Positions 10,951 through 21,059 of a DNA stretch of 64,000 bases are shown piece after piece. Origin of the DNA: Hamiltosporidium tvaerminnensis (Eukaryota; Microsporidia; Dubosqiidae); NCBI GenBank assembly GCA_022605425.2, contig JAKIMF020000004.1, forward strand, positions 1,299,501 through 1,363,500, in the 5' to 3' direction. The notes under the pieces are model-generated. The model saw nothing but the letters and a program-made list of their open reading frames with translations. It ran no database searches and was not told the origin of the DNA. Position 1 is the stretch's first letter. Each line of letters opens with the position of its first letter. The translations under genes were made by a program, and so were the position numbers.

Positions 10951-11670
10951 ATTGAAAAATATCACATCTTTTAAAACAGGGGCAAGTGTTATATTTGTTT
11001 TCATGACATTAACGCTGTTATAGGTTTAACATAAATAACTACCCCCAAACACACCGTCTATACCTCATGAGATACCTATTTAACAAAGCGTTTTATTTAC
11101 CAGGTGTGTAGAACTTATTTAATAGGCGAGACAGTTACTCGAAGTTCGTTAATGTCTGTTGCATGGAGTGTGAAATCGAAGGCCGAAGCCCCCCTTGGGC
11201 TCCCCTAAGATTTTGCAGCACTCTCACATACCTTACACTTTTTGAACGCGATAAACTTCTAGCTAGAATATATTTCAGAGACTTACATGGGGTCGCAACC
11301 AGACCGTGTAATGTTATACCAACTAAATATAGCCTCATTTTTTTTTCCCGGCTTTGAATAGTTTTATTTTTTATATTTCCCGGGCACTAAGTCTTCTAAT
11401 CTGAGTGAGCAAGGCTAAGTTTCCATGATTTTATATGGCAATTACTTACATGTTGAGCTGCGATTTGCAATCTAGTTACGTAAAAAACTACCAATAGATT
11501 TGTAAAAAGAGTTTATCCATTTCGTAGACTTCTTCATACAATCCGCAATGTAACGACGAAAAATTTAGTTTGGATTTCTTTGCACTAAATTTTCAAAAAA
11601 TTATTTTCACACCAATTTCACATACCGTTTGTCAGCAAATAGTCCTTTATTTAGTAATCTTTACCCCGAA
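10951..11670 (-). mobile_element. ~0.74-kb interspersed element, copy A
   Basis: Same family as the copies at 15134, 37924 and 47852, here in reverse orientation. Shared landmarks: GATGTGATATTTT at one end, a GTTAAACCTA-type block, GTGTGTAGAACT, TGCATGGAGTGTG, a GTAATGTTATACCAAC hairpin block, and ACTCAGATTAGAAGACTTAG near the middle. It is richer in G+C than its flanks. The GGTGGAGGG end is diverged and I cannot fix its target duplication with confidence. Confidence 0.75.
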
Positions 11671-12046
11671 ATTGCTCTCTAGTATAAATTATATATAATT
11701 ATAAATTTAATTAAATTGAAATCTTAGATTCTACCAGTATAAATAAAGTTCAATATATTGTGCGATTAGCTGTAAATAAAATCTAATATTGAATTTAATT
11801 GTGTAACGAATATAAAGTATAAAAAGATTGTAAATTTGATTAATAAACAATTAAATTAATATTTAGTTCTAAATTTAAACGAATCTAAATTATATTCTTT
11901 AATCTGTATTTGAATTACATTTTATTTAATCAAAATCTGAGTTAACAAATTTCATCCCTTTCAAATAATTTATTATATCATTTTAACTACTTCATTGTCT
12001 TCCTTCAAACCCGACTCTTCATTAATGTATTAGAATTATAAAATAT

Positions 12047-12221
12047 TGTTAAATTATATATAATTTAGATTCAAAACATATATTTTATAGAGGTACAATA
12101 TATGTTATAAAATAAAGCTTAAAATAGTTAATTATTAAATTATGAATAATTATGATTTAAAACCTATATTTTGCAGCCTTATATAATAAAGGTTCTATAA
12201 TAAGGCTTAAAATAGTAAATT
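12047..12221. repeat. Degenerate ~85-bp duplication upstream of the lectin gene
   Basis: Two successive segments each run TTAAATTAT...ATATTTT...TATAATA...AAGGCTTAAAATAGT(T)AATT. They lie directly before the leader of the lectin gene, so they may include promoter sequence, but this is not shown. Confidence 0.4.
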
Positions 12222-12302
12222 GTTTACTTTCAATTTGTTTCAAATAAATGAAACTGTTTCATATTTTTCTATAAAAATAAAAAAACACAACAAACAAAAA
12301 CA

Positions 12303-13508
12303 ATGAATTTTCTTTTTTACTTCGCGATTGTTCTTTCGTCGATTACAGAAAAAAAAGCAGAAAAGGTGAAATATGAAGGTATTTCTGACAAAAAGTATGC
12401 AGAGATTAAAGGTGGAATAATACACAATACAGGTATTCTATTAAGAGCAAGTGCAGATAAAGGTGGCTCCGTTCACTTTAATGAGAGAAATGAATATGAT
12501 GAATGGTCTTTTGAAGTGCATTTTAAAGATATGGATCTTTCATTTCCAAGCAATGGTGGATTGTATGTCTGGTACACTGATGATTCTGTTGAAGAGGGTA
12601 ATTTTAATGGTGGAAGCGGCAAATTTGTAGGACTTATGGCTGGTATCGAGTTTCTTGGTAAATCAGTCGATTTGGTTCTTGGTCACAACAAAGGTGACGA
12701 AGATTTTAGTGAAGTGGAAGATTTTGTGATTTTAAGAGATTCTCCGAATCCAGAAAGATTTAGAAATGTAAAAGAATTGAGTCTTAAAGTAATTTCAACC
12801 AAGAAAAATTTTAAGATTGAAATATACGATCTTAGTAATAACAGTAAAAAGATAATTTACGATAATCTTAGATTTACCGAAACAAGTAGTTTAGGAGAAA
12901 GAGGAAGGAACAAGTATTTTACAATTACTACTAGATATGATAAAGTACCTATGGAAAAGGGATTTGAGATAATAAGTGCAGTTCTTTATAATAGAGCGGA
13001 GGCTGATGATTATGATCCATTTCAAACAAAAGCAGAGGTGCCAAGTGATGAACCACGAATGCCCGATAGTATTTACCATCCAAATAAAGAAATAAAGTTT
13101 TTAATTGCTAACTTGGAACACCACATGAAATACATAAAAATGGTGATGGGTAATCCGACAGGTAATACCTTGATGCAATTTGGATTAGAAAACAAGAAAG
13201 AAATCAGCGGTCAAAATGTTAAACTGGAACAAATGTATTCTTCACTTAAAGATATAAAAAATAGTTTGGAGAGAAATAGTGTCGCTTCAATTAACAGCAA
13301 AATCAATGATATTGATTATCGGCTATCAACTTTACATAAAGAATTTGCTGATTTCAGATATTTTTTGAAGAGATTTGAAAAGAAACATGGAAGAAGATCA
13401 AATGTCATGAGTATATGTGTTGTAGGGGTTATGTGTGCTGGAATAGTACTTGTTATTATCAAAGAAATTCTACGAAGAAAAACTGTCAATGAAAAGTATT
13501 CAGAATAA
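12303..13508 (+). CDS. L-type (legume-like) lectin, ERGIC-53/VIP36/Emp47-type cargo receptor
   Basis: The 401-residue protein has a signal peptide (1-~15), then a lumenal carbohydrate-recognition domain of about 220 residues with the family motif GGLYVWYTDD (85-94) and a later FTITTRYDK segment. A predicted coiled-coil stalk (~290-360) carries heptad Leu/Ile. One membrane span (~369-388) and a short basic tail follow. This layout is that of type I ER-Golgi cargo receptors, which bind glycans on folded glycoproteins and load them into COPII vesicles. Oddities: the tail ends KYSE, with no C-terminal KKXX retrieval signal or FF export signal. Microsporidia are generally described as lacking N-glycosylation, so ligands may be O-mannosyl glycans or protein surfaces. 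The first ATG after a long AT leader is the start; stop is TAA. Confidence 0.82.
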   Translation: MNFLFYFAIVLSSITEKKAEKVKYEGISDKKYAEIKGGIIHNTGILLRASADKGGSVHFNERNEYDEWSFEVHFKDMDLSFPSNGGLYVWYTDDSVEEGNFNGGSGKFVGLMAGIEFLGKSVDLVLGHNKGDEDFSEVEDFVILRDSPNPERFRNVKELSLKVISTKKNFKIEIYDLSNNSKKIIYDNLRFTETSSLGERGRNKYFTITTRYDKVPMEKGFEIISAVLYNRAEADDYDPFQTKAEVPSDEPRMPDSIYHPNKEIKFLIANLEHHMKYIKMVMGNPTGNTLMQFGLENKKEISGQNVKLEQMYSSLKDIKNSLERNSVASINSKINDIDYRLSTLHKEFADFRYFLKRFEKKHGRRSNVMSICVVGVMCAGIVLVIIKEILRRKTVNEKYSE

Positions 13509-13992
13509 AACAATTGAATAATATGAGGTAATAGTGGTAGAAGAAGATTAGGAATAAAAGTCTTAGTAAAATTTTGTTTACAATTTTATTTTTTTAAAAA
13601 AATTAACACTTAAAATATAAATATATGTATATATTAAATTCCCATATAAATTATCCTTTTGATTTATTTAATTATTAATTAGAAATATTTAATTTTGAGA
13701 TTTGGAATATTTCATTGAAAAAATATTTATCGATCTTTAAATTGGCTTATTTAGGCTTCAATAATTTTAATTTCTAAATATTTTTTTTATAAACTTTATT
13801 CAAATTATAGGGTTTTTCGATCAATATAATAATCCTTGCAATCAATATAATAATTATTTTTAAAAAATAAAAATTCATTATAAAATTAACTCCAATGTCA
13901 AATTCTTTTGCAGTAAAAATACCGACGAGAACAAATATGATTTTCATGTAGGTGAAACACCAGAATGTATAGAGTGCGAAAATGACAATGTT

Positions 13993-15057
13993 TTGAAGTG
14001 TCTTGTAGAAACATCGGGATCAAATGATGAAAATCTCTCCATAACCACTATTCCAACTCTGAGGAAAAAAATGGTTTATATTAATGATCGGGAACGCATA
14101 ATTGAAAAAACATTAGAAGGCTATTCTATATCCGCAATGGCCTCGATGTATCGAATAAATTACCAGACGGTTAATAGTATCGTTAGACGATATCTAAAAA
14201 CCGGCTTGGTATTTGTCGAGAAAAGAGGTGGTGATAGGCGCTCAAAGTTATCTTTGGAAATTAAAGAGAGCTTACTAACCTATGTTGATTTAGAGTGTAC
14301 AAAAACCTTGTATGAGTTGGCAGAATGGGTCAAATGTACATTTAATGTTGATTTTCGACTAGTTCAATTGATCGTCACTAGGGAGTTCCATTACACTCTG
14401 AAGCGTGTAACATTAGTGCCTGAGCGTAGAAATACACTTTCGACAATTGAGCTAAGAACCAATTACGCAACTATTTTTCGTGAGTTGGAGGTTGATAACG
14501 ATGACAAAAACTTTTTCTTCTTAGATGAAGTTGGTTTGCAGTAGTAACACGCCCGGCAGAGATCGTAATATGAGGGGTGAATCTGCATACTTATCTGTAA
14601 CAGCAGCTCGAAGTAGAAATATTTCAGTAGTCGCAGCAATGAACAAATATGGTATGATATACCATAAGATTCATGAGAGAGCCGTAAAGGTGAAGATTTT
14701 AAATTATCCATTAAGGAGATTAATGAAAGTTGTCAAAGGCAAGGAATTTTGACTCCAATATTTGTAATAGACAATGCGAGAATTCATCACTATCGGGGAT
14801 TGAATGATGATGAGGAAATCGCTTCGTATCGAATAAAATATCTTCCACCTAACTCTCCATTTCTTAATCCAATTGAGACTGTATTCTCAGTCTGAAAAAA
14901 TAAAGTAATTCGAGGTGGTGCTCGTACTGAGCCTCAGTTGAGAATATTAATTTGTGAAAAGTTTAATGAGATAACGGGAGAACATTGTAGTTCTTTTGAC
15001 CATAAAATGTTAGGATATTTGCAAAAGGCTGAAGTAAGGCAAGTGATTCTTGAATAA
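13993..15057 (+). pseudogene. Tc1/mariner (IS630-like) transposase, broken
   Basis: Three consecutive reading-frame pieces form one transposase. Bases 13993-14544 hold the N-terminal helix-turn-helix region (ERIIEKTLEGYSISAMASMY, then a GGDRRSKL linker) and the first catalytic Asp in FFFLDEVGLQ. Bases ~14530-14752 hold a middle piece in another frame (RDRNMRGESAY...AAMNKYGMIYH). From 14749 the first frame returns with the second Asp in FVIDNARIHH and the final Glu in LPPNSPFLNPIETVFS. At 14893-14895 a TGA replaces the Trp usual after VFS. Two frameshifts and this stop make it inactive. It ends at TAA 15055-15057. The motif order and the D-x-N spacing are those of the mariner DDE fold. Confidence 0.88.
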
Positions 15058-15133
15058 TAAATCTCAAGTACTATTTATAATTTTATTTTTTAAATTTTTA
15101 GTTTTTAAAAATAATTATTATATTGATTGCAAG

Positions 15134-15846
15134 AGGTGGAGGGAGGATAACCACATAAAAAACTTTCTGCTTGGCAATGAGTGTGTGAAACTGGTGTGAG
15201 ATCATTGTTTGGATTTTTGGTGGGAATAAAACCACACTACATCTCTGTTTGTTCCATGGGAGTTGTTATGAGGAGGGGAGGTCTAAGAGATGAAGAAACT
15301 TTTTCTACAAATTTATTTGTAGTTTTTTATGTAACCAGATTGCAGACCGCAGCTGAACATGTAGGTAATTGCCATGTAAAAGCATGGAAACCTAGCCTTG
15401 CTCACTCGGGTTAGAAGACTTAGCGCCTGGGGGATATAAAAATCAAAACCATTAAAAGCCGGGAGAGCTAAGTAGCAGGTTATACCAGTTGGTATGACAT
15501 TGCACTGTCTAGGTGGACCCCATGTAAGTCTCTGAAATATATCTTAGCTAGAAGTTTATTGGGTTCGAAAGTGTAGGTGTGGGAATGCTGCATAGTCTTG
15601 CCGGGGTTGCCTTCGATCACACTCCATGCAACGGAAATTGACGAACTCCGGGCAACTGCCTCGCCTAGTAATTAGGTTATACACACCTGGTAGATGAAAG
15701 GCTTTGGGGCGTTGGTATCGCAGGGGTTACTGATGGAGTTTTGAGGTAGCAGTTATTTATGTTAAACCTAGAACTGCGTTAATGTCATGAAAACAAATAT
15801 AACGCTTGACACTATTTTAAAAAGATGTGATACTTTTAAATAAAAA
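15134..15846 (+). mobile_element. ~0.74-kb interspersed element, copy B, inserted in the mariner end
   Basis: The element starts GGTGGAGGGAGGATAACCAC and ends GATGTGATACTTTTAAATAA. It is flanked by a 9-bp duplication GATTGCAAG (15125-15133 and 15847-15855), which is itself mariner TIR sequence, so this insertion is younger than the mariner. It contains palindromes, including CTACAAAT/ATTTGTAG at 15305-15322. I find no conserved long ORF across copies. A variable-length target duplication and an A/T-rich 3' tail point to target-primed reverse transcription. Confidence 0.85.
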
Positions 15847-15944
15847 GATTGCAAGGATTATTATATTGATTGCAAGGATTATTATATTGATCGAAAAATT
15901 ATTATATTGATTGCAAAGATTATTATATTGATCGAAAAACCCTA

Positions 15945-16564
15945 TATGTTTCTTATACTTTTATTACTCATATTTTAATTTTTGAACTTCTATCTGTATT
16001 TCATATCAGTTATAAGGGATAAATTTAATTGGGATTTTAAAGTTCACTTTTTTCTAGTAATTCACTTCAATTATAAAGTTCGAAGAAATTTAGGAATATG
16101 TGCATTTTTAATACGTTCCAGTTAAAATAATTTCAGTCTTATAATTTTATTTAGATTAATAGTTGATTCTTAGTGTGTCAAGATAGGTAGATTCTTTTAA
16201 TAAACTATTTTTCAAATTAAATTTATACTAATTTTAGTAAATATAAATCGAAAAAATAAGCTTATGATAGATCAATGTCTCAATTCGCTATAAAATATAT
16301 TTATAATTTAACTTTACTCTTTTTTATAATATTTTGAAGTCTATATGATCAAATTTTTTACTTTCTCAAAAGATAGAATCATTTATCTTTAAAATCATAT
16401 TATTTATATAATATCATATAAGAAGTTGAAGAAGTACTAAAAGATTGTACAACTGATTCAATGCAGATTATTAATATTGAAATTATAAAACGAGAATTTA
16501 GAAAGAAAAAAATATCAAAATAAGATGTAACTGTAAACAAATACTATAATTTAAACAAAACAAT
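15945..16564. other. AT-rich intergenic stretch, no gene seen
   Basis: No coherent ORF or repeat found. It separates the mariner element from the 3' end of GAR1. Confidence 0.55.
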
Positions 16565-16774
16565 TTATTCGGATTTTTTTCTTTTATCCAAATCTTTATT
16601 GTAATTCATAGGTTTGTCTCTTTTTTGCAAATTATATTTACTTTTATCATTATTTCTACTAAAAGTATTATTAGATGTATTTGATGAATAATTTCTGTTA
16701 GAATTTTTATTAAACTGATTTCTGTTATTTTTATCTTGAAAATTGGAATTTCTATTTATAGAATTATCCCTTCA
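16565..16774 (-). other. In-frame extension of GAR1 beyond a UGA codon
   Basis: After GAA-TGA, reading on in the same frame gives 68 stop-free codons rich in Asn, Arg, Lys and Ser (RDNSINRNSNFQDKNNRNQF and on), matching the tail style before the stop and ending KRKKSE. This is either a recently created premature stop, a sequence error, or a readthrough site. Confidence 0.7.
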
Positions 16775-17248
16775 TTCTTTATTGTTGAAAGAAGAATTTC
16801 TATTTTTATAGGAATCATTGGTTTTGTTTCTGTATCCACCACCTTCTTTACTGTTGAAAGAAGAATTTCTATTTTTATAGGAATCATTGTTTTTTCGTTT
16901 ATCTTTTTCTTCTTTAATTTTTTCTGTGTCAGTTCGTGATATAAAACGAGATTTTGGCATTAGTTTACGTTTATCGCAATAAAAAACGGTTCCTTCTTTT
17001 AATTTCTCGGTTTTATTGTCAGTAGGTGCTATACTTACATATACATCATCAAATGATCCCAATACTTCATCTATTTTTCCAATTTGTTCCAATTTTTTAG
17101 AAAAAACCATAGAATTTGGATATGGAATGTTGGCATTAGTAACAGATATTATTATCAAATCTTCACATTTATGTTTGAATGATCCCAATTCTTCTATATC
17201 ATCCTTAGTACATGGTTTATTGTCTTTCTTGTTTTTATATTTAATCAT
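16772..17248 (-). CDS. GAR1: H/ACA ribonucleoprotein subunit GAR1
   Basis: Residues ~18-105 match the Gar1 core: a SFKHKCEDLIIISVTNANIP opening, then PYPNSMVFSKK, the QIGKIDEVLGSFDDVYVSI stretch typical of the family, and KEGTVFYCDKRKLMP. Gar1 is a core protein of H/ACA snoRNPs, which pseudouridylate rRNA and take part in rRNA processing in the nucleolus. In place of the usual RGG tails, the C-terminus has Asn/Arg/Lys repeats (NDSYKNRNSSFN twice). The frame stops at TGA (16772-16774), but the same frame stays open for another 68 codons of the same character, to TAA at 16565-16567. The start at 17248 is preceded by a CCC motif. The core is complete, so the 158-residue form should function. Confidence 0.85.
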   Translation of the reverse strand: MIKYKNKKDNKPCTKDDIEELGSFKHKCEDLIIISVTNANIPYPNSMVFSKKLEQIGKIDEVLGSFDDVYVSIAPTDNKTEKLKEGTVFYCDKRKLMPKSRFISRTDTEKIKEEKDKRKNNDSYKNRNSSFNSKEGGGYRNKTNDSYKNRNSSFNNKE

Positions 17249-17252
17249 TTGA

Positions 17253-17255
17253 GGG
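17253..17255 (-). promoter_or_regulatory. CCC motif just before the GAR1 start
   Basis: On the coding strand TACCCTCAA precedes the ATG, with CCC at -7 to -5. C-rich motifs close to the start codon are known in microsporidian genes with very short leaders. The assignment rests on position alone. Confidence 0.4.
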
Positions 17256-17329
17256 TAGAATATATGTAATTCGTTATTTGTATTAACAAAATATAAAAAA
17301 TTTTATTAAGAAATTAAGTTGCTAAATAT

Positions 17330-19095
17330 TTATTGAATAAAATTCTGGGTTAAAATATTTTTACCATTTTTATATGTTTTCTTCTACCTCTTAAACCACT
17401 TTTGTCTCTTCTTGCTAATCTGACTCTTTATTTATGTTATTGGTCGGTCCCTCAAAAGTGGTTCCTCCTTGTGAAATAAAGGGTGCTTTATTTTTTGGTT
17501 TAAAATTTTTTGCACCATCTTCCTCTCTCTTCTCATCTTTTAAAGGGGATGTTGGTTCCTCATGCATCTCTGCTCTCATAATAAACCCAATGACGCTCTC
17601 TGTCAGCTCTCTTCGGCATTTAGTCCTGACTCAAGTCCTCTTCGTCGATCAAAGGAAATTGTTTCGACTGTCTTCTTAAGTACTATAGACTGAATTATGC
17701 CTCTACATTCATGGGTATTTCTAGTCTTTTAAGACGAGATTTATGGTATTTTGTCACAATACCGTCCCAGGTCATCCCATAAGGGATTATCTCAACACTA
17801 CACTTATAAATAAGACCCAACTCATTGGCTAGCAGGTCATACTTCCTAAGTTTTTCAGTTTCAACTATTTGAAGTGAATCTTGGGAAGTGATACCTACTT
17901 CAATGAGTGTTATCTTATTCTTCTTCTTATCTAAAATAAATATATCGGGTCTGTTATTCCGAATTTTAATATCAGTTTTTATTCTGCTGTCCACTCTTAT
18001 CTCTGCATACTCATTATCAAGAATTTCTTGAACTGAGTGACTCCTTATTCGTTTTGAGGCCTTAAACTTATATCTATTTAGGTGAAGTAAGTGTAGGCAT
18101 CTTACCACTTCATTATGGCGTCTAGTGTAGTCATTGCCTAGCATTTTTTCACATCTAGTAGCTAGATGATCTACAGTCTTACCAGACTTCCCGCAGTGTT
18201 GACACACCATCTGCTCCCCAGAATACATTTCTATCCTGAATATAGCAGAACACAGCTTCATTTCGTAGCCTAATATTCCCTCTCTTTAACCATCTTGAAG
18301 AGTCACTAACACACACAAGCTCATTTTTTCTTGCATTATATAACTTTGAATGGTGTTTTCATTTTTCTATTTCGTTATATAGGTTAGCTAGTTGAGCTTC
18401 TTCTAAAATTTTTTTAGTGACCTCCTCTACCAACCCGTATTTTACTTGTAAAAAGTCTTTTATTAGTGCAAGATGGGTTTTATTATCATTCTCCACCCTT
18501 AAGGATTGCTGCTCGTCTAGTCGATAGTTCTTTAGATTTTTCCAGACAATCCAAGATTTGCAGAAGCATATATTCGCTTCGCAACTCAACACTATGTAGG
18601 CCTCTTCCAAGTTCTGTTCTAGGAAGGTACAAGCGCTCTTTACATCCTGAGTGAAGATATATCTTATTCTTCACCAACACCGCACGCACTGCATCATCTA
18701 ACTTAGAGAAATCAGCCGGTTTAAGTCGAAGTACTCCTATGTGGTAGTTGATTGACGATATCGCATGTTGATTAATTGCAGAAAATAAATTTTTTGCATT
18801 TAATCTAGTGTGACAAAGTCTTTCAACTCTTGCTATAAGTTTGCTCTGTACTTCTTCAAATGAGCTACGTGTTGGGATTCCTCTGCTATCTTCTATTATT
18901 CCTAAATATTTGTAAACACTAACACCTTCTAGAAGAGTTGCAGTATCTTCACAACACGTATCATTTGTGGCTGACTTCTCTTTGTTAATCTCTAAGCCAA
19001 TCACCTCTAAAAATGCCTTTGCCTCGCCTGTCATAGCACTTAATGTTGAGCTGTTTTTTGAAAGGAGCTTAAAATCGTCAATAAACAAGAGATAG
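17330..19095 (-). mobile_element. R2/Dong-type non-LTR retrotransposon (LINE), copy 1, 5'-truncated
   Basis: The element is on the minus strand, so its 3' end is at the left, marked by AACCCAGAATTTTATTCAAT. Reading from right to left it holds the end of the reverse transcriptase domain, a Cys/His knuckle, a restriction-like endonuclease and an acidic tail region (decayed here). The right edge, near 19095, falls just upstream of the catalytic FIDD box, so most of the RT is missing, as is usual for truncated LINE insertions. TTAAGTT on both flanks is a possible target duplication, but it is weak. Confidence 0.8.
17695..19088 (-). pseudogene. LINE reverse transcriptase / endonuclease, broken
   Basis: Three frame pieces join in order. 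Bases 19088-18486 start at the RT catalytic box FIDDFKLLSK (a variant of YADD) and run through the RT thumb. Bases 18610-18359 continue and hit an in-frame TGA. Bases 18261-17695 carry the CCHC knuckle C-x2-C-x8-H-x4-C (CQHCGKSGKTVDHLATRC), the YTRRHNEVV motif, and a PD-(D/E)XK nuclease signature (RPDIF...ITLIEVGIT), as in R2, R4/Dong and CRE-clade elements. Such enzymes nick the target and prime cDNA from the nick. Compared with the copies at 39.6 and 50.6 kb, the frame ends early at MNVEA. The element is not active from this copy. Confidence 0.82.
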
Positions 19096-19099
19096 TTTA

Positions 19100-20370
19100 A
19101 GTTATAAATACATTTTTTTTAATTATTAAATAATAAAATATTTTAAAATATAGAATATTATAATATTTATTTCGTGAGATTACTTGCAATTAGTAAATAA
19201 CTTTATATCTATGAAAAAATTTACGATAAATGAAATATCTAATTTAACTTATTTAAATTAATTAAATGGCAAAATATTGGAGGATATAAAGTTAGAACAA
19301 ATAAAATTGATTCAACGTTTATATTAAATTAAGTGAAAATGTGGGTTTTTATTATATTCGAACTCTTTAAAGTGATAAAAACCGAATAAATTTATTTTTT
19401 AGAACAATTTCCACAAATTATGGTTAACTGCTACTTTTAAATGTTTTTTTTAAATAATTCCATATTTAAAATAAACATCATCCATCAAAAAAGCCATTCT
19501 AACCTTTTCAAAAACTCCAAAGGTATTTGAGATAGCAGCAAACTTTGAAATATTTGTTAGTCTACTATAAAATCAGAACAAGTATCATTTTTTACATAGG
19601 TTTTTAATTTTTTTAATACATTTCCTTTTCTAAATGTAAATTAAAGATATTAAAATTATTTGAATATTTTAATATATTCGAATTAAGATAAGGTAATATT
19701 TACCAGATACTTTAACAATACAAATGATTGATCATTTAGGTACAAAAAATAAAGTAAAATTAGGAATCTTACATAGGAAAATATCACATAATATTTTATA
19801 TCTAAAGATTAGTTGTCTTATATTGATGTTCTAAACCCTTGGATTATTAATAATATGTAATAATTAAAAATATATGATTTGTTTTCAAATGTTCATTTTT
19901 TTGACAAAAATTGTATTTCAAACATATTCTTTCGATTTTATTAGGTTATATTCGGGTAATAAGAATAGAGTATGATTAATTTAAAATGTGTTTTGATTGT
20001 TAGAGTATCATTAAAAATATAGCTGTTATTTTTCTTACACCGTAAAATAAAGCTTTGTACTTTAATGTTAATTTAAAGTATTTAAATCATTGTTGATAAA
20101 AACATTGAAACTGTATAATAGATATAATACTTATAACAATGTAATTAGATGTATTATCAGGTGGAATATTTAAAAGTAAAATACATCAAAGTATATAAAA
20201 AATTTAAATTAGTGTTTTATTCTTTTCTTAAGTCGTGTACTAACATACTCGTCTACAATGTAATTCAAATAATAATCATTTGTGCTTTTTGAATATTTTC
20301 AGTTAAATTGAACTAGTAATGCTCGTTTGAATTAAAATCCTAACAAATAAATTTTCTACTTTTTAAATTC
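19100..20370. other. AT-rich intergenic stretch, no gene seen
   Basis: No coherent ORF and no recognised repeat between two LINE copies. Confidence 0.55.
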
Positions 20371-20379
20371 TTTATTCCA

Positions 20380-20975
20380 CTTTTTAAAACACTTCGTTTT
20401 TTTAATATTAATCTAAAGGTTCATTTAATATTATTGTAGGTTTTTCAACCATAACTATATCATCTAAAATGCTGGGTAAAAAATTCTTCTTTTTTACATA
20501 TTTAGCACCATATTCTTTGCTTTTCACTTGCTATAATCAGAGTATTGGTTGTTTATATTTCTCCAACTCATTCAATATTACCAAATGGCGCCTTTTCTCA
20601 ATTTTCTTCAGCATTTACTTCATGTTCAGTCCTCTTCGGTGATTAAAATAAATTATTTAGACAATGTTTTTTTGTAATATCGACTGAATATATGTTTATA
20701 TTCATGAGTAATTGTAGTCTGTTATGGGATTACCTCTAGTATTTTTTTATCATACCATCTCAGTTTATGACACAAGGGATTATCTCAATACTACGCTTAT
20801 AAATAAAACCTATATTGTTTTCTAATAGGTTATAGTTCCTTGTTTTCTCTGTTTCTACTGTTTGAAGGGAGTATTAGAAAGTGATTCTTACTTTAATTAT
20901 AATTATCTTATTCCGATTCTTTTATTCAAAAAATATATCCAGTTCTATTATTCCTACCTTTTGAAAGGTTTTTAA
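20380..20975 (-). mobile_element. Worn LINE 3' fragment, copy 3
   Basis: Alignment by eye to copies 1 and 2: the CAGCATTTACTTCATGTTCAG / CTCTTCGG block, then GACTGAATAT, then GGGATTATCTCAATACTACG and CTTATAAATAAAACC all occur in the same order. It covers the acidic tail and endonuclease region only, heavily mutated, with no usable frame. Confidence 0.65.
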
Positions 20976-21059
20976 AAAAAATTGTTGAGATACAACTCTA
21001 TTTTTAAAACATGTTGTAAAAAAAACTTTTAAAATTTTTTTAGAAAAAATTTATGCCGA

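Larger units (their letters stand above)
13810..15942 (+). mobile_element. Tc1/mariner-type DNA transposon, inactive and interrupted
   Basis: Inverted ends begin GGGTTTTTCGATCAATATAA (from 13810) and end with its complement at 15942. TA dinucleotides flank both sides (13808-13809, 15943-15944), as expected of Tc1/mariner. Inside is a broken DDE transposase. The right end has been split by a 0.7-kb element at 15134-15846 and its TIR units are repeated (15847-15942). Without the insert the transposon would be about 1.4 kb, a normal size. Confidence 0.88.

Noticed and set aside
11163-11357. Open frame in the interspersed element, similar to one at 48073-48381
   Set aside because: The two share some residues (KIYFRDL, CNVIPT) because the DNA is homologous, but the frame is broken in copies B and C, so I do not call a protein.
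15560-15575. GGGTTCGAAAG as a pol III B box
   Set aside because: It matches only part of the consensus, copy C has an insertion in it, and no A box at proper distance was found.
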